Positions 33,023-42,172 of a stretch of 64,000 nucleotides of DNA are shown piece by piece. Position 1 is the first letter of the stretch; every line of letters begins with the position of its first letter. The notes beneath the pieces are model-generated. The model had not been told where the DNA came from, did not search any database, and worked only from the letters and a program-made list of their open reading frames with translations. The position numbers were made by a program, and so were the translations under genes. This DNA comes from an uncultured Adlercreutzia sp. (GTDB taxonomy: Bacteria > Actinomycetota > Coriobacteriia > Coriobacteriales > Eggerthellaceae). Location of the stretch: assembly GCA_902478715.1 (NCBI GenBank), contig CABSMC010000003.1:9233-73232 (forward strand), given 5' to 3'.

Positions 33023-33754
33023 TTAAGCACCGTAGGCGAGAGCGCCATAGGACGGATCGGTCTCGTCGAAGGCACAGCCGTAGGGAATTTGCAGCTTCTC
33101 CGACGTCAGGTGCCAACCGAAATCGTTAGTGACGATACGCTCGACGATGACCCATTCCCCATCGCGATACTCCCATTTGTCGCAGTAGCGGGCCACCGTC
33201 TGGAGCACGTGCCAAGTGCCGTCCTCGTTGGGACTCATCACCGGTGCGTTCGCGTAGGTCTCGGAACCGGCTTTCGTGCCATTCACGGTAATAGCGATGT
33301 TGTACATCTGGTGCGCGTAGTAACCGCCATTAGCCGTAATACCCTTATCGATCGTGTTCGCGCAATATTCGGCCCACTCCTGGCCCGAGCCCTTGAACAC
33401 TTCGCCGAATTCCGGGCTCGTACCGAAATCAACGTAGCTGTCCTCGGCATAGACAGGCTTGCCAATGGCGGCATCCTGCCGATCGTCGCCACGAGCGTAC
33501 ATGCACAACTTGTAGCGAATCTCTTCCTTGGCCTCGGCAACCCAAAGCCGATCCTCGAGCTCCTGCATCTTTTTCATCAGTTCATCCATGGAAGTTTGCT
33601 CCCCCGTATCGGCCATTGGCGTCGAACAGCCCGCAAGGCCCAAGGCGCTCGCGCCGCACAAAGCACCGGCGGCAACTGCGGCTCCCTTCAGCACCACGGT
33701 GCGTCGATCCATTTCGCGATTATCCTGCCGTTCGTTCGTCGAATTCTCCATCAT
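33023..33754 (-). CDS. Tat-exported SnoaL/NTF2-like lipoprotein
   Basis: 243 residues. The N-terminus has a Tat-like signal (MDRRTVVLKG) and a lipobox (LGLAGC), so it is probably anchored on the outer face. A short helical segment (MDELMKKMQELEDRLW) leads into an NTF2/SnoaL-type domain: IRYKLCMYARGDDR, SYVDFG and HQMYNIAITVNG. Such domains act as hydratases, dehydratases or isomerases on small ring compounds. It sits 153 bp after the FAD reductase gene on the same strand and probably works on the same substrate. Substrate and reaction are unknown. Confidence 0.75.
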   Translation of the reverse strand: MMENSTNERQDNREMDRRTVVLKGAAVAAGALCGASALGLAGCSTPMADTGEQTSMDELMKKMQELEDRLWVAEAKEEIRYKLCMYARGDDRQDAAIGKPVYAEDSYVDFGTSPEFGEVFKGSGQEWAEYCANTIDKGITANGGYYAHQMYNIAITVNGTKAGSETYANAPVMSPNEDGTWHVLQTVARYCDKWEYRDGEWVIVERIVTNDFGWHLTSEKLQIPYGCAFDETDPSYGALAYGA

Positions 33755-33907
33755 GACACTCCCCTGTCTTTCGCTTGCGTTCCGACAATCCGCCCACTCC
33801 CGCCTTAGCCATACCGGCGAGGGCGCCCGCCAGCCGGGGCCGCCCTCGCCTCATTGGGTCGCGCCGCCGAGCGGGAGGGGGGGACTCGGCAGGCGACATC
33901 GAAATAG

Positions 33908-35488
33908 TTACGCAAGTGGCTCCAGCGTCACCACGTGCTGACCGGCGATGCGTCCCGAGGTGTAGGTCCAGCCGAGCGCCTGGCCGCAGCCAGCGTTCAC
34001 CTTGCCCTTAAAGCCGCCGACCATGTTGCCCACGGCATACAGGCGTGGGATGACCTCGCCGAACACGTTGAGCACCTGGGTGTTGGTGTTCACGTCAACA
34101 CCACCGGCCGTATCGGGCGAGACGGCGATAACGCGACCAGCGAAGAACGGGGGCTGCGTCAGGGGCATTGCGTTCTGGCGACCCAGGGCATCGGCTCCGG
34201 AGGCCGCACCCTCGTTGAAGTCGTCAATAGTCTTCTTAAGAGCGTCCGTGTCCAAATCAAGGGCTGCCGCCAACTCTTCCACGGTGTCAGCCTTGACGAC
34301 ATAGCCGCCGGAAAGCTCTTCCTCGAACCCGTCGCTGCAGTACATGATCGGCCCTCCGAAATCAGCGGTCGCATCCGCGAGACCCTGATCCCAGATGTTC
34401 CACACGTAACCATTCGGCTGCTTCCAGACATCACCCACCACGTTCTCGGTGGGACGACCGTTCTCCAGCACATGGCGCTGACCGTCAGTAGAAACGAAAA
34501 TGCCCGGCATGGAAATGTAGCCTGCAGAATTATCCTCGACCTTGCGCTCCAAACCAGGGGCCACATTGTAGGCGCACCACGGGTTCACCAGCTTGGCACC
34601 GAGTGCGCAGGCCATCATAATGCCGTCGCCCTGCTGCCACGGCGAGCCATAGGAGCCCATGACGGGGCGGTCGTTAAACATGCCCGGCATGGCCGGCGAC
34701 ATGAAGCTACGCACCATGTCGGCGTTGCGGGAGAAACCGCCCGTGTTCAGGATGACGCCCAGACGCGCCTTGATGCGCTGCTCCTTGCCGCCATCTGCGA
34801 CGATAACGCCCTCCACCTCGCCGTCAGCGTTGGTCAGCAAACGCGTGACCTGGGTATCGAACATGAATTCCGCACCCTGCTCCTCGGCCTTCTTGCGCAG
34901 CGGCTCGGTGAAGCCGGCGCCGATGCCGTCGGCGTTCTGATGCATACGCGCCACAGCCGGCGTCACGTCAGTGTAGTAGTCGACCATGGTTCCCTGGGTC
35001 GACAGGCGATCGGTGGAAAGGGCCGCACCCTGCTCGGCCAACCAGTCGATAGTCTCGCCGGATTTCTCGGCATACAGGCGGCGCAGCTCGGGGTTCTCGA
35101 AGCCCTCGGCCACGGCCGTCAGATACTTGTCGAACTCCTCGACCGAATCATCGATGCCGGCCTCTTTCTGCAGCTTCGTGCAAGCACCCTGAATCATACC
35201 GGCGCACAGGGCTGAATTGGACATGGTGGCGCTGCTCATCACTTCGCACACGACAACTTCCTTGCCCGCCGCAGAGGTTTCCACGGCCGCGGCCAGACCA
35301 CCGCCGCCAGCGCCCGCAATCACCACGTCTACTTCTTTGTCCCAGGAATCATCGCCCGTGGAGCTCAGCTCCTGAGAAGCGGGTGTCTGGGGCGCGCAGC
35401 CAACCATGCCGGCAAAAGCGGCGGCACCGCCCATGAGAGCCGCGCCCTTCAAAAAGCTGCGACGATTGAGTCCTTTGTTCAGGTTCAT
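33908..35488 (-). CDS. Tat/lipoprotein FAD-dependent fumarate-reductase-like oxidoreductase
   Basis: 526 residues. The signal has a twin arginine (NRRSFLKGAAL) and a lipobox (MVGC). The FAD dinucleotide motif is VDVVIAGAGGGGLAAAVE; the C-terminal NMVGGFKGKVNAGCGQALG and SGRIAGQH close the flavin site. It is a stand-alone flavoprotein of the fumarate/urocanate reductase and ketosteroid-dehydrogenase family, without haem or FMN domains, so it needs an outside electron donor. Neighbours are the exported SnoaL-like protein and a divergent LysR regulator. Substrate is probably an unsaturated organic acid or ring compound, by analogy only. Confidence 0.9.
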   Translation of the reverse strand: MNLNKGLNRRSFLKGAALMGGAAAFAGMVGCAPQTPASQELSSTGDDSWDKEVDVVIAGAGGGGLAAAVETSAAGKEVVVCEVMSSATMSNSALCAGMIQGACTKLQKEAGIDDSVEEFDKYLTAVAEGFENPELRRLYAEKSGETIDWLAEQGAALSTDRLSTQGTMVDYYTDVTPAVARMHQNADGIGAGFTEPLRKKAEEQGAEFMFDTQVTRLLTNADGEVEGVIVADGGKEQRIKARLGVILNTGGFSRNADMVRSFMSPAMPGMFNDRPVMGSYGSPWQQGDGIMMACALGAKLVNPWCAYNVAPGLERKVEDNSAGYISMPGIFVSTDGQRHVLENGRPTENVVGDVWKQPNGYVWNIWDQGLADATADFGGPIMYCSDGFEEELSGGYVVKADTVEELAAALDLDTDALKKTIDDFNEGAASGADALGRQNAMPLTQPPFFAGRVIAVSPDTAGGVDVNTNTQVLNVFGEVIPRLYAVGNMVGGFKGKVNAGCGQALGWTYTSGRIAGQHVVTLEPLA

Positions 35489-35692
35489 GATTGTCCCCTT
35501 TCCTTACATTAGTTGCCCTTCGGCACGACCCCATAGTGCGCTGGCGCCAGGCCGATAGCCAAATGCAAATGCGCGATTCTCTATCACGTTTCATGATGGC
35601 TGTTCGTGAAATCCGATATCGCCGTCTCGGACGTCGTGCTCTTGTTTTGCGCAACATGCGATAATGCAAAAAAGCAAGGGAGGAGATCCGCT

Positions 35693-36616
35693 ATGAAAAC
35701 CGAGTACTTGCGGGAGTTCGCCGTTTTCTCTCGCTACTTAAGCTTCACCGACGCCGCCAAAGAGCTGTTCATCGCCCAATCAACGCTAAGCACCCATATT
35801 GCTGCGCTCGAGAGCGACGTGGGCTTTTCGCTCATCGACCGGAAAGCTGGCAACCGACTCACCGACAAAGGGGCCGTTTTTCTCGACGGAGCCCGAACAC
35901 TGCTGGATGGACTCGACGAGACGCTGGCACGGTGCCGAGAGATGGGCGATCCTGATGCCACTCTTCGCATCGCTGTTCAATATCCAACGCCCTCGTTCGC
36001 AGCCAAGCTCAAAGAGCGCCTATCCGTGCCCTTTGCTTTCGTCGAGCACGATTACCGAGATCCCATCTTCCAGCCCATCGTCAATGGCACGGCCGACATC
36101 GTGCTCGATTACGACTACACGCCTTTCGCCTCACTCGTAAAGGAGGCGAGCGCTCTCGATCTGGTAACAAAAACGTGTTTGGCCTTCCGCATGAGTATCA
36201 GCATGATGGCGTCGAATCCCCTAGCAAACAAGTCCGCGCTTTCGCGCAATGACCTTCGCGGCGCATCCATCATCATCAACGATGCCCACAATTACGACCG
36301 CATCCGCTATCTTTACGAGCGCATGTTGGGCGACAATCTGAATCTGCGCTTCAGCCTTCAGCCCATCAACGGCATGAGCGGCCTGGCCTTCGCCACCTAC
36401 GGCGATGGCCTCCACATCTGCGGGCTATCGGAAAATCGCCACTGGTTCGCCGACCGCGCCGACGTGGTGCTCTTCGAAGAGCTCGACGGAAAGCCCTTCG
36501 GCATGCCCACCTCTCTCACGTATTCAGCTGACGCCAGCGATTGGGTTCGTGAAGGTGCAGCCATCGTTCTCGAGTGCATGGAGGCTTGCAGAAAAGAGAA
36601 TGGCCTTACGAGCTAA
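35693..36616 (+). CDS. LysR-family regulator, divergent from the FAD reductase
   Basis: 307 residues. Winged helix YLREFAVFSRYLSFTDAAKEL and STLSTHIAALESDVGF, followed by a ligand domain with some unusual stretches. ATG 35693 is preceded by GGGAGGAG. The 204-bp divergent gap with the FAD reductase contains a GATAAT -10-like box on the plus strand (35660) but no strong dyad I can define. It likely senses the reductase substrate. Confidence 0.9.
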   Translation: MKTEYLREFAVFSRYLSFTDAAKELFIAQSTLSTHIAALESDVGFSLIDRKAGNRLTDKGAVFLDGARTLLDGLDETLARCREMGDPDATLRIAVQYPTPSFAAKLKERLSVPFAFVEHDYRDPIFQPIVNGTADIVLDYDYTPFASLVKEASALDLVTKTCLAFRMSISMMASNPLANKSALSRNDLRGASIIINDAHNYDRIRYLYERMLGDNLNLRFSLQPINGMSGLAFATYGDGLHICGLSENRHWFADRADVVLFEELDGKPFGMPTSLTYSADASDWVREGAAIVLECMEACRKENGLTS

Positions 36617-36687
36617 ACGCCAGCCGCGCGCTCTAAACGCGAAGCTAGCAGACGGTTCCGACGGCTCGACGTATTGCTTTTCCAGAA

Positions 36688-36762
36688 ATGTCGTAATAAA
36701 CTCACCAGTTATTACGACATTTTGTACCATATGGGAGAAACCGACACCCTTTATTACGACAT
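36688..36762. promoter_or_regulatory. Fic operator: three copies of TTATTACGACAT, two as a perfect dyad
   Basis: ATGTCGTAATAA (36688-36699), 9 bp, TTATTACGACAT (36709-36720), then another TTATTACGACAT at 36751-36762, exactly 42 bp (about four helical turns) from the second. The third copy abuts the GAGAAGG ribosome site of the Fic gene. This is a strong autoregulatory operator candidate. Confidence 0.75.
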
Positions 36763-36780
36763 CGAGAAGGATAGCCGCTG

Positions 36781-37761
36781 ATGTTGAGCACTTCTTTTCC
36801 CTCTGACGACTACCGCGAGGAAATCGCACAGGTCGAATCTCTCGCCGCCGCATGGCGCCGACAGCGCAGGCTCATTGCGAGCCCCGAGGCTCTGCACTCC
36901 TACGAAGAGGACTTTCTCGTGCGCATGGCCTACAACTCGAATGCCATCGAGGGATCAACTCTCACTCTTGTGGAAACGGAAATAATCTATGAGGGCGAGT
37001 TCGTCCCCGGCAAGCCCGGTCGCGAGCAAATAGCCGCGCGCGGCATTTTCGAGGGTCACGACTTCCTCGCACATTGCAGAGCCGACAAGCGTTCCTTCGA
37101 CAAAAGCCTCATTTTGGATACGCACGAGCGATGCGCCCTCGACCTTCAGCCCGCCGCCCGAGGCATCTACCGCAATGCGCCGGCCATCATACGGGCATCG
37201 CGAACCACACCCACCTCCCCTTTGCGCATCCGCGAGGAGATGGACGATCTGCTCTTCCATTTCAACCGCCTTATCCAGGAGGGCAGCCCGCTTCTGGCCT
37301 GTGCTTGGTTCCATGCCGCCTTCGAGGCCATCCACCCCTTTGCCGACGGCAATGGACGCACGGGGCGCTTGCTGCTGAACGCCCAGCTGGAGTCTTTCAA
37401 GTTCGCCCCGATCGCCATTAAGGCATCCCATGCCCTGGAATACAAGGAGTCCCTGGAGCGTTGGCAAGCCGACGGCGATGATGCTCCATTCGTGCTCCTG
37501 CTGCTCGCTTGCGAAACCGAAGAGCTAGAGAAGCGCCTGGAATTCCTCGCGCAATTTCCCGAAGACGCGAAGAACCGCGCGCCCCTCGACGAGCGCGTTC
37601 TCGAACTGCTGCGCGCAAATCCTTCCTCATCGGCCCGCGAGCTCGCGGACTCGCTGGATGTATCCCTCCGCCATATGCAGCGCATCATGAAGCAGCTCCA
37701 AGAATCCGGCAAGCTTCGCCACATCGGCCCCCGCAAAGGCGGCCGCTGGGAGGTCAATTAG
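36781..37761 (+). CDS. Fic-domain protein with C-terminal winged helix
   Basis: 326 residues. The Fic catalytic motif is complete (HPFADGNGRTGR). An N-terminal inhibitory motif of the class II type (YNSNAIEGSTLT) lies before it, so activity is self-limited through the Glu. The C-terminus holds a helix-turn-helix (SARELADSLDVSLRHMQRIM). Fic enzymes transfer AMP to hydroxyl groups of protein targets. The wHTH together with the triple operator upstream indicates self-repression. No separate antitoxin gene is present, which fits class II. Confidence 0.92.
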   Translation: MLSTSFPSDDYREEIAQVESLAAAWRRQRRLIASPEALHSYEEDFLVRMAYNSNAIEGSTLTLVETEIIYEGEFVPGKPGREQIAARGIFEGHDFLAHCRADKRSFDKSLILDTHERCALDLQPAARGIYRNAPAIIRASRTTPTSPLRIREEMDDLLFHFNRLIQEGSPLLACAWFHAAFEAIHPFADGNGRTGRLLLNAQLESFKFAPIAIKASHALEYKESLERWQADGDDAPFVLLLLACETEELEKRLEFLAQFPEDAKNRAPLDERVLELLRANPSSSARELADSLDVSLRHMQRIMKQLQESGKLRHIGPRKGGRWEVN

Positions 37762-37985
37762 GGGCTGGCGTGCCAACAGCCCCGTGTAGATAGTCGACAT
37801 GGACCTCGATGCAGCTCAAAACAGCGTCGCCGCCCAAAGTGGCTTTGTCATGAAGCACCAGATCATATACGGTATTCCATTTCCGACTATAGGGTTGCGG
37901 CATTTGAATTTTTAGTATTCTCGGCCAACTTCCTAAACTGCTCGCCACGGCAAAAGCCGCAGTTCTACGTTTAGGAGGAGGATCA

Positions 37986-39575
37986 ATGGAACAGAATTCT
38001 CTGCAGCAGGTTTCGCGCAGGAACTTCATGAAGGGTGCCCTAGTCGCCGGCGCGGCCACGGCCGCCATGGGGCTAGCCGCCTGCAGCCCCAGCAGCCCGA
38101 GCGACACTGGCAACCTGGCCGACACGGGCTCTGCCTCATCCGTCGATTGGGATCAGGAAGCCGACATCGTCATCGTGGGTGGTGGCACCGGCGGCTCGTG
38201 CGCCGCGCTGGCCGCTGCGGAAGCCGGCGCTTCGGTCATCGTCATCGAGGCGAATAGTTCTATCGGCGGCAGCGGCGCCCTCTGCGGTGGCGCCATCGTA
38301 GGTGCTGGCACGAAAATGCAGGCCGAGGCCGGCATCGAAGGCGATACCGGCGATGCGCTTCTACGCGACACCCAAGCGTCCCTGGAAGCTATGTTCGGAC
38401 CCGATCTCGTAGAGCACATCGGCGACGACTGGTGCATCACCGAACTCCATTGCGCCGAGGCGGGCAACACCGTGGATTGGCTGGTGGAGCACGGCGTGGA
38501 CATCGTCGGCCCCTCCCAGCAGCCGGGCCAGCCCGTCGCCCGACTGCACATGCTTTACCCCGACGCGTCGGCATGGCCGTCCGTAATCCAGCCGCAGCTG
38601 GAAGAGGCCGGCGTCGACCTCAAGTTCAACACGAAAGGTGCCGAACTCATTGTCGAGAACGGCCGCGTCGTCGGCGTGAAGACCGAGGGAGCCAACGGAG
38701 AGTGCTACAAGGCCAACAAGGGCGTCATCATGGCGACAGGGTCCATCGAAGCCTCGAAGGAATGGCGCAAGAAGATATACACCCTCGCCCAGTCCAACGT
38801 TGAGGCTTCCAACAAGCTCAACGACGGCACCGGTATCCGCATGATGTGCAAAGTGGGAGCCGATACCACTGAATACACGGCCATGGCGGCTGCCCCGGCC
38901 CTCTTCTGCACGGCCGGCAATGCTTCGCATTGGTACGAGCTGCTCATGAATCAGATGGGCGCCATCCTCGTCGACTCCCAGGGTAAGCGCTTCGCAAGCG
39001 AGAACACGCCCTCGGGCGAGGTGCTTCTTACCGTTGACGCCCTGCCCGACCGCCAGGCCTTCCTCGTGTACGATGCGGCTATCGCCGAGACGCCCGAGAT
39101 GAGCACACAGCCGATGCTCACCATTCGCGGCTCCGGCTACGGCCCCTTCTCCGAGCTTGAAGGCCAAGAGGGCAAAGTCTTCTTCGGTGACACCATTGAA
39201 GAGGTGGCCGAGGCCGCTGGCGTCGATCCCGCAGGATTGGCGGCAGAGCTTGAGAAGTACAATGCGAATGCCGCTGCAGGCAGCGACCCCGACTTCGGGC
39301 GCACCAATTTCGGCATCGCAACGGCCGGCCTCACCAAGCCTCCCTACCGCATTATCGGCCCGGTATATGCGACGGTTATGTCGGGAGCCTTCGGCGTACG
39401 TGTCACGGACAAGCTTGAAGTGCTGGATACTATGGGCGAGGTTATCCCTGGCCTCTACGCTACGGGCGAAGGTGCCCACGGCCTCGCAAAGGACTTTCTT
39501 ACGGGAGCGGGCGGGAAGTTTTCCTGGGCGCTGACTTCGGGTCGTCTCGCGGGCACTTATCTCGCTTCACTTTAA
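37986..39575 (+). CDS. Second Tat/lipoprotein FAD-dependent fumarate-reductase-like oxidoreductase
   Basis: 529 residues. SRRNFMKGAL and LAAC give a Tat lipoprotein. The FAD motif is ADIVIVGGGTGGSCAALAAA, followed by SSIGGSGALCGGAIVGAG; the C-terminus has VIPGLYATGEGAHG and TSGRLAG. It is a different paralogue from the one at 34-35 kb, judged by divergent linker and active-site neighbourhood. Ribosome site TAGGAGGAGG. It is followed by a terminator and a convergent LysR gene. The 224-bp gap before it holds no gene I support. Substrate unknown. Confidence 0.9.
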   Translation: MEQNSLQQVSRRNFMKGALVAGAATAAMGLAACSPSSPSDTGNLADTGSASSVDWDQEADIVIVGGGTGGSCAALAAAEAGASVIVIEANSSIGGSGALCGGAIVGAGTKMQAEAGIEGDTGDALLRDTQASLEAMFGPDLVEHIGDDWCITELHCAEAGNTVDWLVEHGVDIVGPSQQPGQPVARLHMLYPDASAWPSVIQPQLEEAGVDLKFNTKGAELIVENGRVVGVKTEGANGECYKANKGVIMATGSIEASKEWRKKIYTLAQSNVEASNKLNDGTGIRMMCKVGADTTEYTAMAAAPALFCTAGNASHWYELLMNQMGAILVDSQGKRFASENTPSGEVLLTVDALPDRQAFLVYDAAIAETPEMSTQPMLTIRGSGYGPFSELEGQEGKVFFGDTIEEVAEAAGVDPAGLAAELEKYNANAAAGSDPDFGRTNFGIATAGLTKPPYRIIGPVYATVMSGAFGVRVTDKLEVLDTMGEVIPGLYATGEGAHGLAKDFLTGAGGKFSWALTSGRLAGTYLASL

Positions 39576-39599
39576 CCCTTTAGCCTCCCCTCCCCTTCG

Positions 39600-39637
39600 A
39601 AGGAGCGTTGCAGCAATTCCGCGCAACGCTCCTTTGT
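39600..39637 (+). terminator. Rho-independent terminator of the second FAD reductase gene
   Basis: AAGGAGCGTTG (39600-39610), a 13-nt loop and CAACGCTCCTT (39624-39634), then TGTTT on the plus strand. It separates the convergent LysR gene. Confidence 0.8.
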
Positions 39638-39639
39638 TT

Positions 39640-40545
39640 CTATCGAGAAGGGTCGAAGAATTCTCTGGCGCGCATGATAAGACGCGCGACATCAGGGTTT
39701 GGCTCATCCTTGCGATAATAGAGCGCCATGGGCGCTCGGAGAGACTTGCCGTCCAAAGAGGAGAAGAGGACCCAGTCATCGCGGCGATCGCAAAGCATTT
39801 CCAAGTTTTCGCGGCTGTAAAGAAGCAGCTTATCCCCTAGTTCCAAGTACTCAATATTCGCTAGGCTACCCGTAATCGGAACAATAGAGAACCGCAAGCC
39901 AAGATCCTGTCCGAACAAGGCACTCGTAAACGCACTGCTTTCATCGTAAAAAGCGCCGTCGAGGACAATAAAGGTCTGACCTTGCAAATCTTCCCGCGTC
40001 AGCACCTTGTGTTGCGCGAGCTCATTGTCCCGCGATAGAAGAATGCCCATAGGGATTGACGCAATGGGCATTGTTTCAATTCCCTTTTCCTCTGCCACCG
40101 CTTGCATAAGGGGGCTGATCGAGAAATCAAGGCCGCACCCAATATCCATTCGGCCTTTCTCCATTCCTCCGATCACCGACTCTCCTGCCCTCATCTCGGC
40201 GAACGCAATTGGAATGTCGTTGATAGAATTCAAGAACTCCGTCCAACGAACCATTCCTTCATAGAGACGCACCGGCCCTGCGCGCAACGCGAAACTCTCC
40301 CGCAGAGAGACGATCTCCGCATCGTAGAGGTGCACGACCTTCTGGGCGCTTTCGAGGAAGGCCTTTCCCTGGGCGGTAAATCGCAGCTCGCGACCGCGCG
40401 TCACCACGGGAAAGCCCAGCTCCTTCTCGAGCGCGGCAATGTGCTTGCTTAGCGTCGATTGCGTCAAGTTAAGTTCTCGCGCCGCATGGCTGAAGTTCAA
40501 GTGCTTCGCAAAGACGATGTATTCTCGCATTAGATCCAAAGTCAT
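39640..40545 (-). CDS. LysR-family regulator beside the second FAD reductase
   Basis: 301 residues. Winged helix MREYIVFAKHLNFSHAARELN and TQSTLSKHIAALEKELGFP, then a substrate-binding domain. ATG 40545 follows GAGGATG. It is convergent with the FAD reductase, so it could control that gene or the AlbA_2-type regulator on the other side; position alone does not settle it. Confidence 0.88.
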   Translation of the reverse strand: MTLDLMREYIVFAKHLNFSHAARELNLTQSTLSKHIAALEKELGFPVVTRGRELRFTAQGKAFLESAQKVVHLYDAEIVSLRESFALRAGPVRLYEGMVRWTEFLNSINDIPIAFAEMRAGESVIGGMEKGRMDIGCGLDFSISPLMQAVAEEKGIETMPIASIPMGILLSRDNELAQHKVLTREDLQGQTFIVLDGAFYDESSAFTSALFGQDLGLRFSIVPITGSLANIEYLELGDKLLLYSRENLEMLCDRRDDWVLFSSLDGKSLRAPMALYYRKDEPNPDVARLIMRAREFFDPSR

Positions 40546-40689
40546 CGGGGCATCCTCGCATAGGGCAACATAGGTCACGACGTACGCAGTGTACCACCAG
40601 GGGTCGATCAAAGTTCAAGCTACCGAGATGGAGCTACCTCAGGCAGCCTACATCTCCATGTATCTAAAACGCAAAACACCGATTTCTCA

Positions 40690-40757
40690 TTTTCGTTACA
40701 GATACTTGAAACGAAAATTGTTTTCGTTGCATAATGTCTGCAACGATGCGACGAAAA
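40690..40757 (+). promoter_or_regulatory. Promoter with overlapping TTTTCGTT/AACGAAAA operator repeats
   Basis: TTGAAA (40706-40711), an 18-bp spacer and CATAAT (40730-40735) form the promoter. TTTTCGTT (40690), AACGAAAA (40710) and TTTTCGTT (40721) overlap it, making two alternating dyads, and a further ACGAAAA lies at 40751. This fits autorepression by the wHTH of the downstream gene. Confidence 0.7.
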
Positions 40758-40767
40758 GGCGGACACT

Positions 40768-42018
40768 ATGCGCGAAACAACCACTCTCGAGTTTAAGCAG
40801 CAGCTGTCGAAAAGCTACCTGAAGACCGTCAGCGCCTATGCCAACTACGGCACGGGGAAGATCATTTTCGGCATCGCAGACGACGGCACGCCCGTCGGAT
40901 TGACCGATCCGCAAGACACCTGCCTTCGCGTCGAACATGCGATTAACGACTCGATCGATCCAGTGCCTCGTTTCGAGCTGTCCATCGAAGAGGACACAAG
41001 AACAGTCACACTAACGGTGCATGAAGGCCCCGACAAACCCTATCTTTTCTCTGGACGCGCCTATCGTAGAGCCGACACCTCAACCGTCGAAGTGAGCCGC
41101 CTTGAGTACGGCAGGCTCGTTTTGACAGGTGAACATGTCAGCTTCGACGCCCTTGTCGCAAAAGAGCAGGATCTTGCATTTGGCCACCTCGAGAAGGAGC
41201 TCGCATCAAAACTGGGGCTCAAACCACTCGATCAAAATTCCCTTATTTCGCTTGAGCTTATGGCTCCTTCCGGTGAATACTGCAATGCGGCCGCCCTTCT
41301 CGCCGATAGTAATCATTTCCCCGGCATAGACATTGCGCGCTTCGGCGGGAGCATCAACATCATTCACTCCCGGCATACCTTCGAGCGCACGTCAGTCCTT
41401 GAGCAGATGCAACGCACACTAGAGGTGTTCGACACCTATTACGCCTACGAAGAAATTGTCGGGTTCGAGCGCATAACGAAGACACTCGTGCCGCGTGAGG
41501 CTTTCCGAGAGGCTATCGCCAACGCGCTCGTCCACCGCTGTTGGGACGTTCGCGCCAACATAAAAGTGGGCATGTTTGCCGATCGCATTGAAATAACCTC
41601 GCCAGGAGGACTGCCTGCCGGAATCACAGAGGAGCTCTACCTCGCAGGAGGCCCTTCAGTGGCTCGCAACCCAATCCTTGCGAACGTTTTCTTTCGACTG
41701 GGACATATAGAACGGTTCGGTACGGGCATCCCGCGCATCCTGGACGAATACGCCCATGAAACAGTATCGCCCTCTTTCGCTCTGCGCGATAGCTCGATTA
41801 CGGTGATGCTTCCCGTGACAGTGCTTGAGAACGTAACACTCGACGAGGAAGCCATACTTGCCGTGCTCGCCAAGGGCTCTGCTCTCACACGATCCCAGAT
41901 AAGCGAAAAGACGCAGCTATCGAAAAGCAAGGCTATCAGAACTCTGAATGCATTGGTTGAGAAAGGACTCGTAACCAAGGTCGGCGAAGGCCGCTCCGTC
42001 CGCTACGAGAGAAACTAG
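40768..42018 (+). CDS. AlbA_2 / AAA_4-type putative DNA-binding regulator
   Basis: 416 residues with the usual three parts of this family: an N-terminal AlbA_2 domain (ETTTLEFKQQLSKSYLKT, GTGKIIFGIADDGTPVGL), a central ATPase-like domain (EAIANALVHRCWDV, RIEITSPGGLP, FRLGHIERFGTGIPRI) related to HATPase_c_4, and a C-terminal winged helix (LTRSQISEKTQLSKSKAIRTL). Such proteins are predicted transcription regulators and are often found in accessory islands. Repeats at its promoter suggest self-control. Targets beyond itself are unknown. Confidence 0.85.
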   Translation: MRETTTLEFKQQLSKSYLKTVSAYANYGTGKIIFGIADDGTPVGLTDPQDTCLRVEHAINDSIDPVPRFELSIEEDTRTVTLTVHEGPDKPYLFSGRAYRRADTSTVEVSRLEYGRLVLTGEHVSFDALVAKEQDLAFGHLEKELASKLGLKPLDQNSLISLELMAPSGEYCNAAALLADSNHFPGIDIARFGGSINIIHSRHTFERTSVLEQMQRTLEVFDTYYAYEEIVGFERITKTLVPREAFREAIANALVHRCWDVRANIKVGMFADRIEITSPGGLPAGITEELYLAGGPSVARNPILANVFFRLGHIERFGTGIPRILDEYAHETVSPSFALRDSSITVMLPVTVLENVTLDEEAILAVLAKGSALTRSQISEKTQLSKSKAIRTLNALVEKGLVTKVGEGRSVRYERN

Positions 42019-42172
42019 CGGGAGAAAGCCCTTCGATATTTCTCTGTAACACCAAACCGCATCCTCCTCGCAACGAGCAGCTCAACGGTCACAATCCCAT
42101 TGCAGCCGTCTCGCACGCCGATGGCATAATCGTGGGGCGCGGCCGTGGCGGCCGCGTTATGATTCGCTCGTT

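Noticed and set aside
37762..37985. Possible minus-strand peptide in the gap before the second FAD reductase
   Set aside because: A short frame reads LVLHDKATLGGDAVLSCIEV but has no start signal and no known family; it is too weak to report as a gene.
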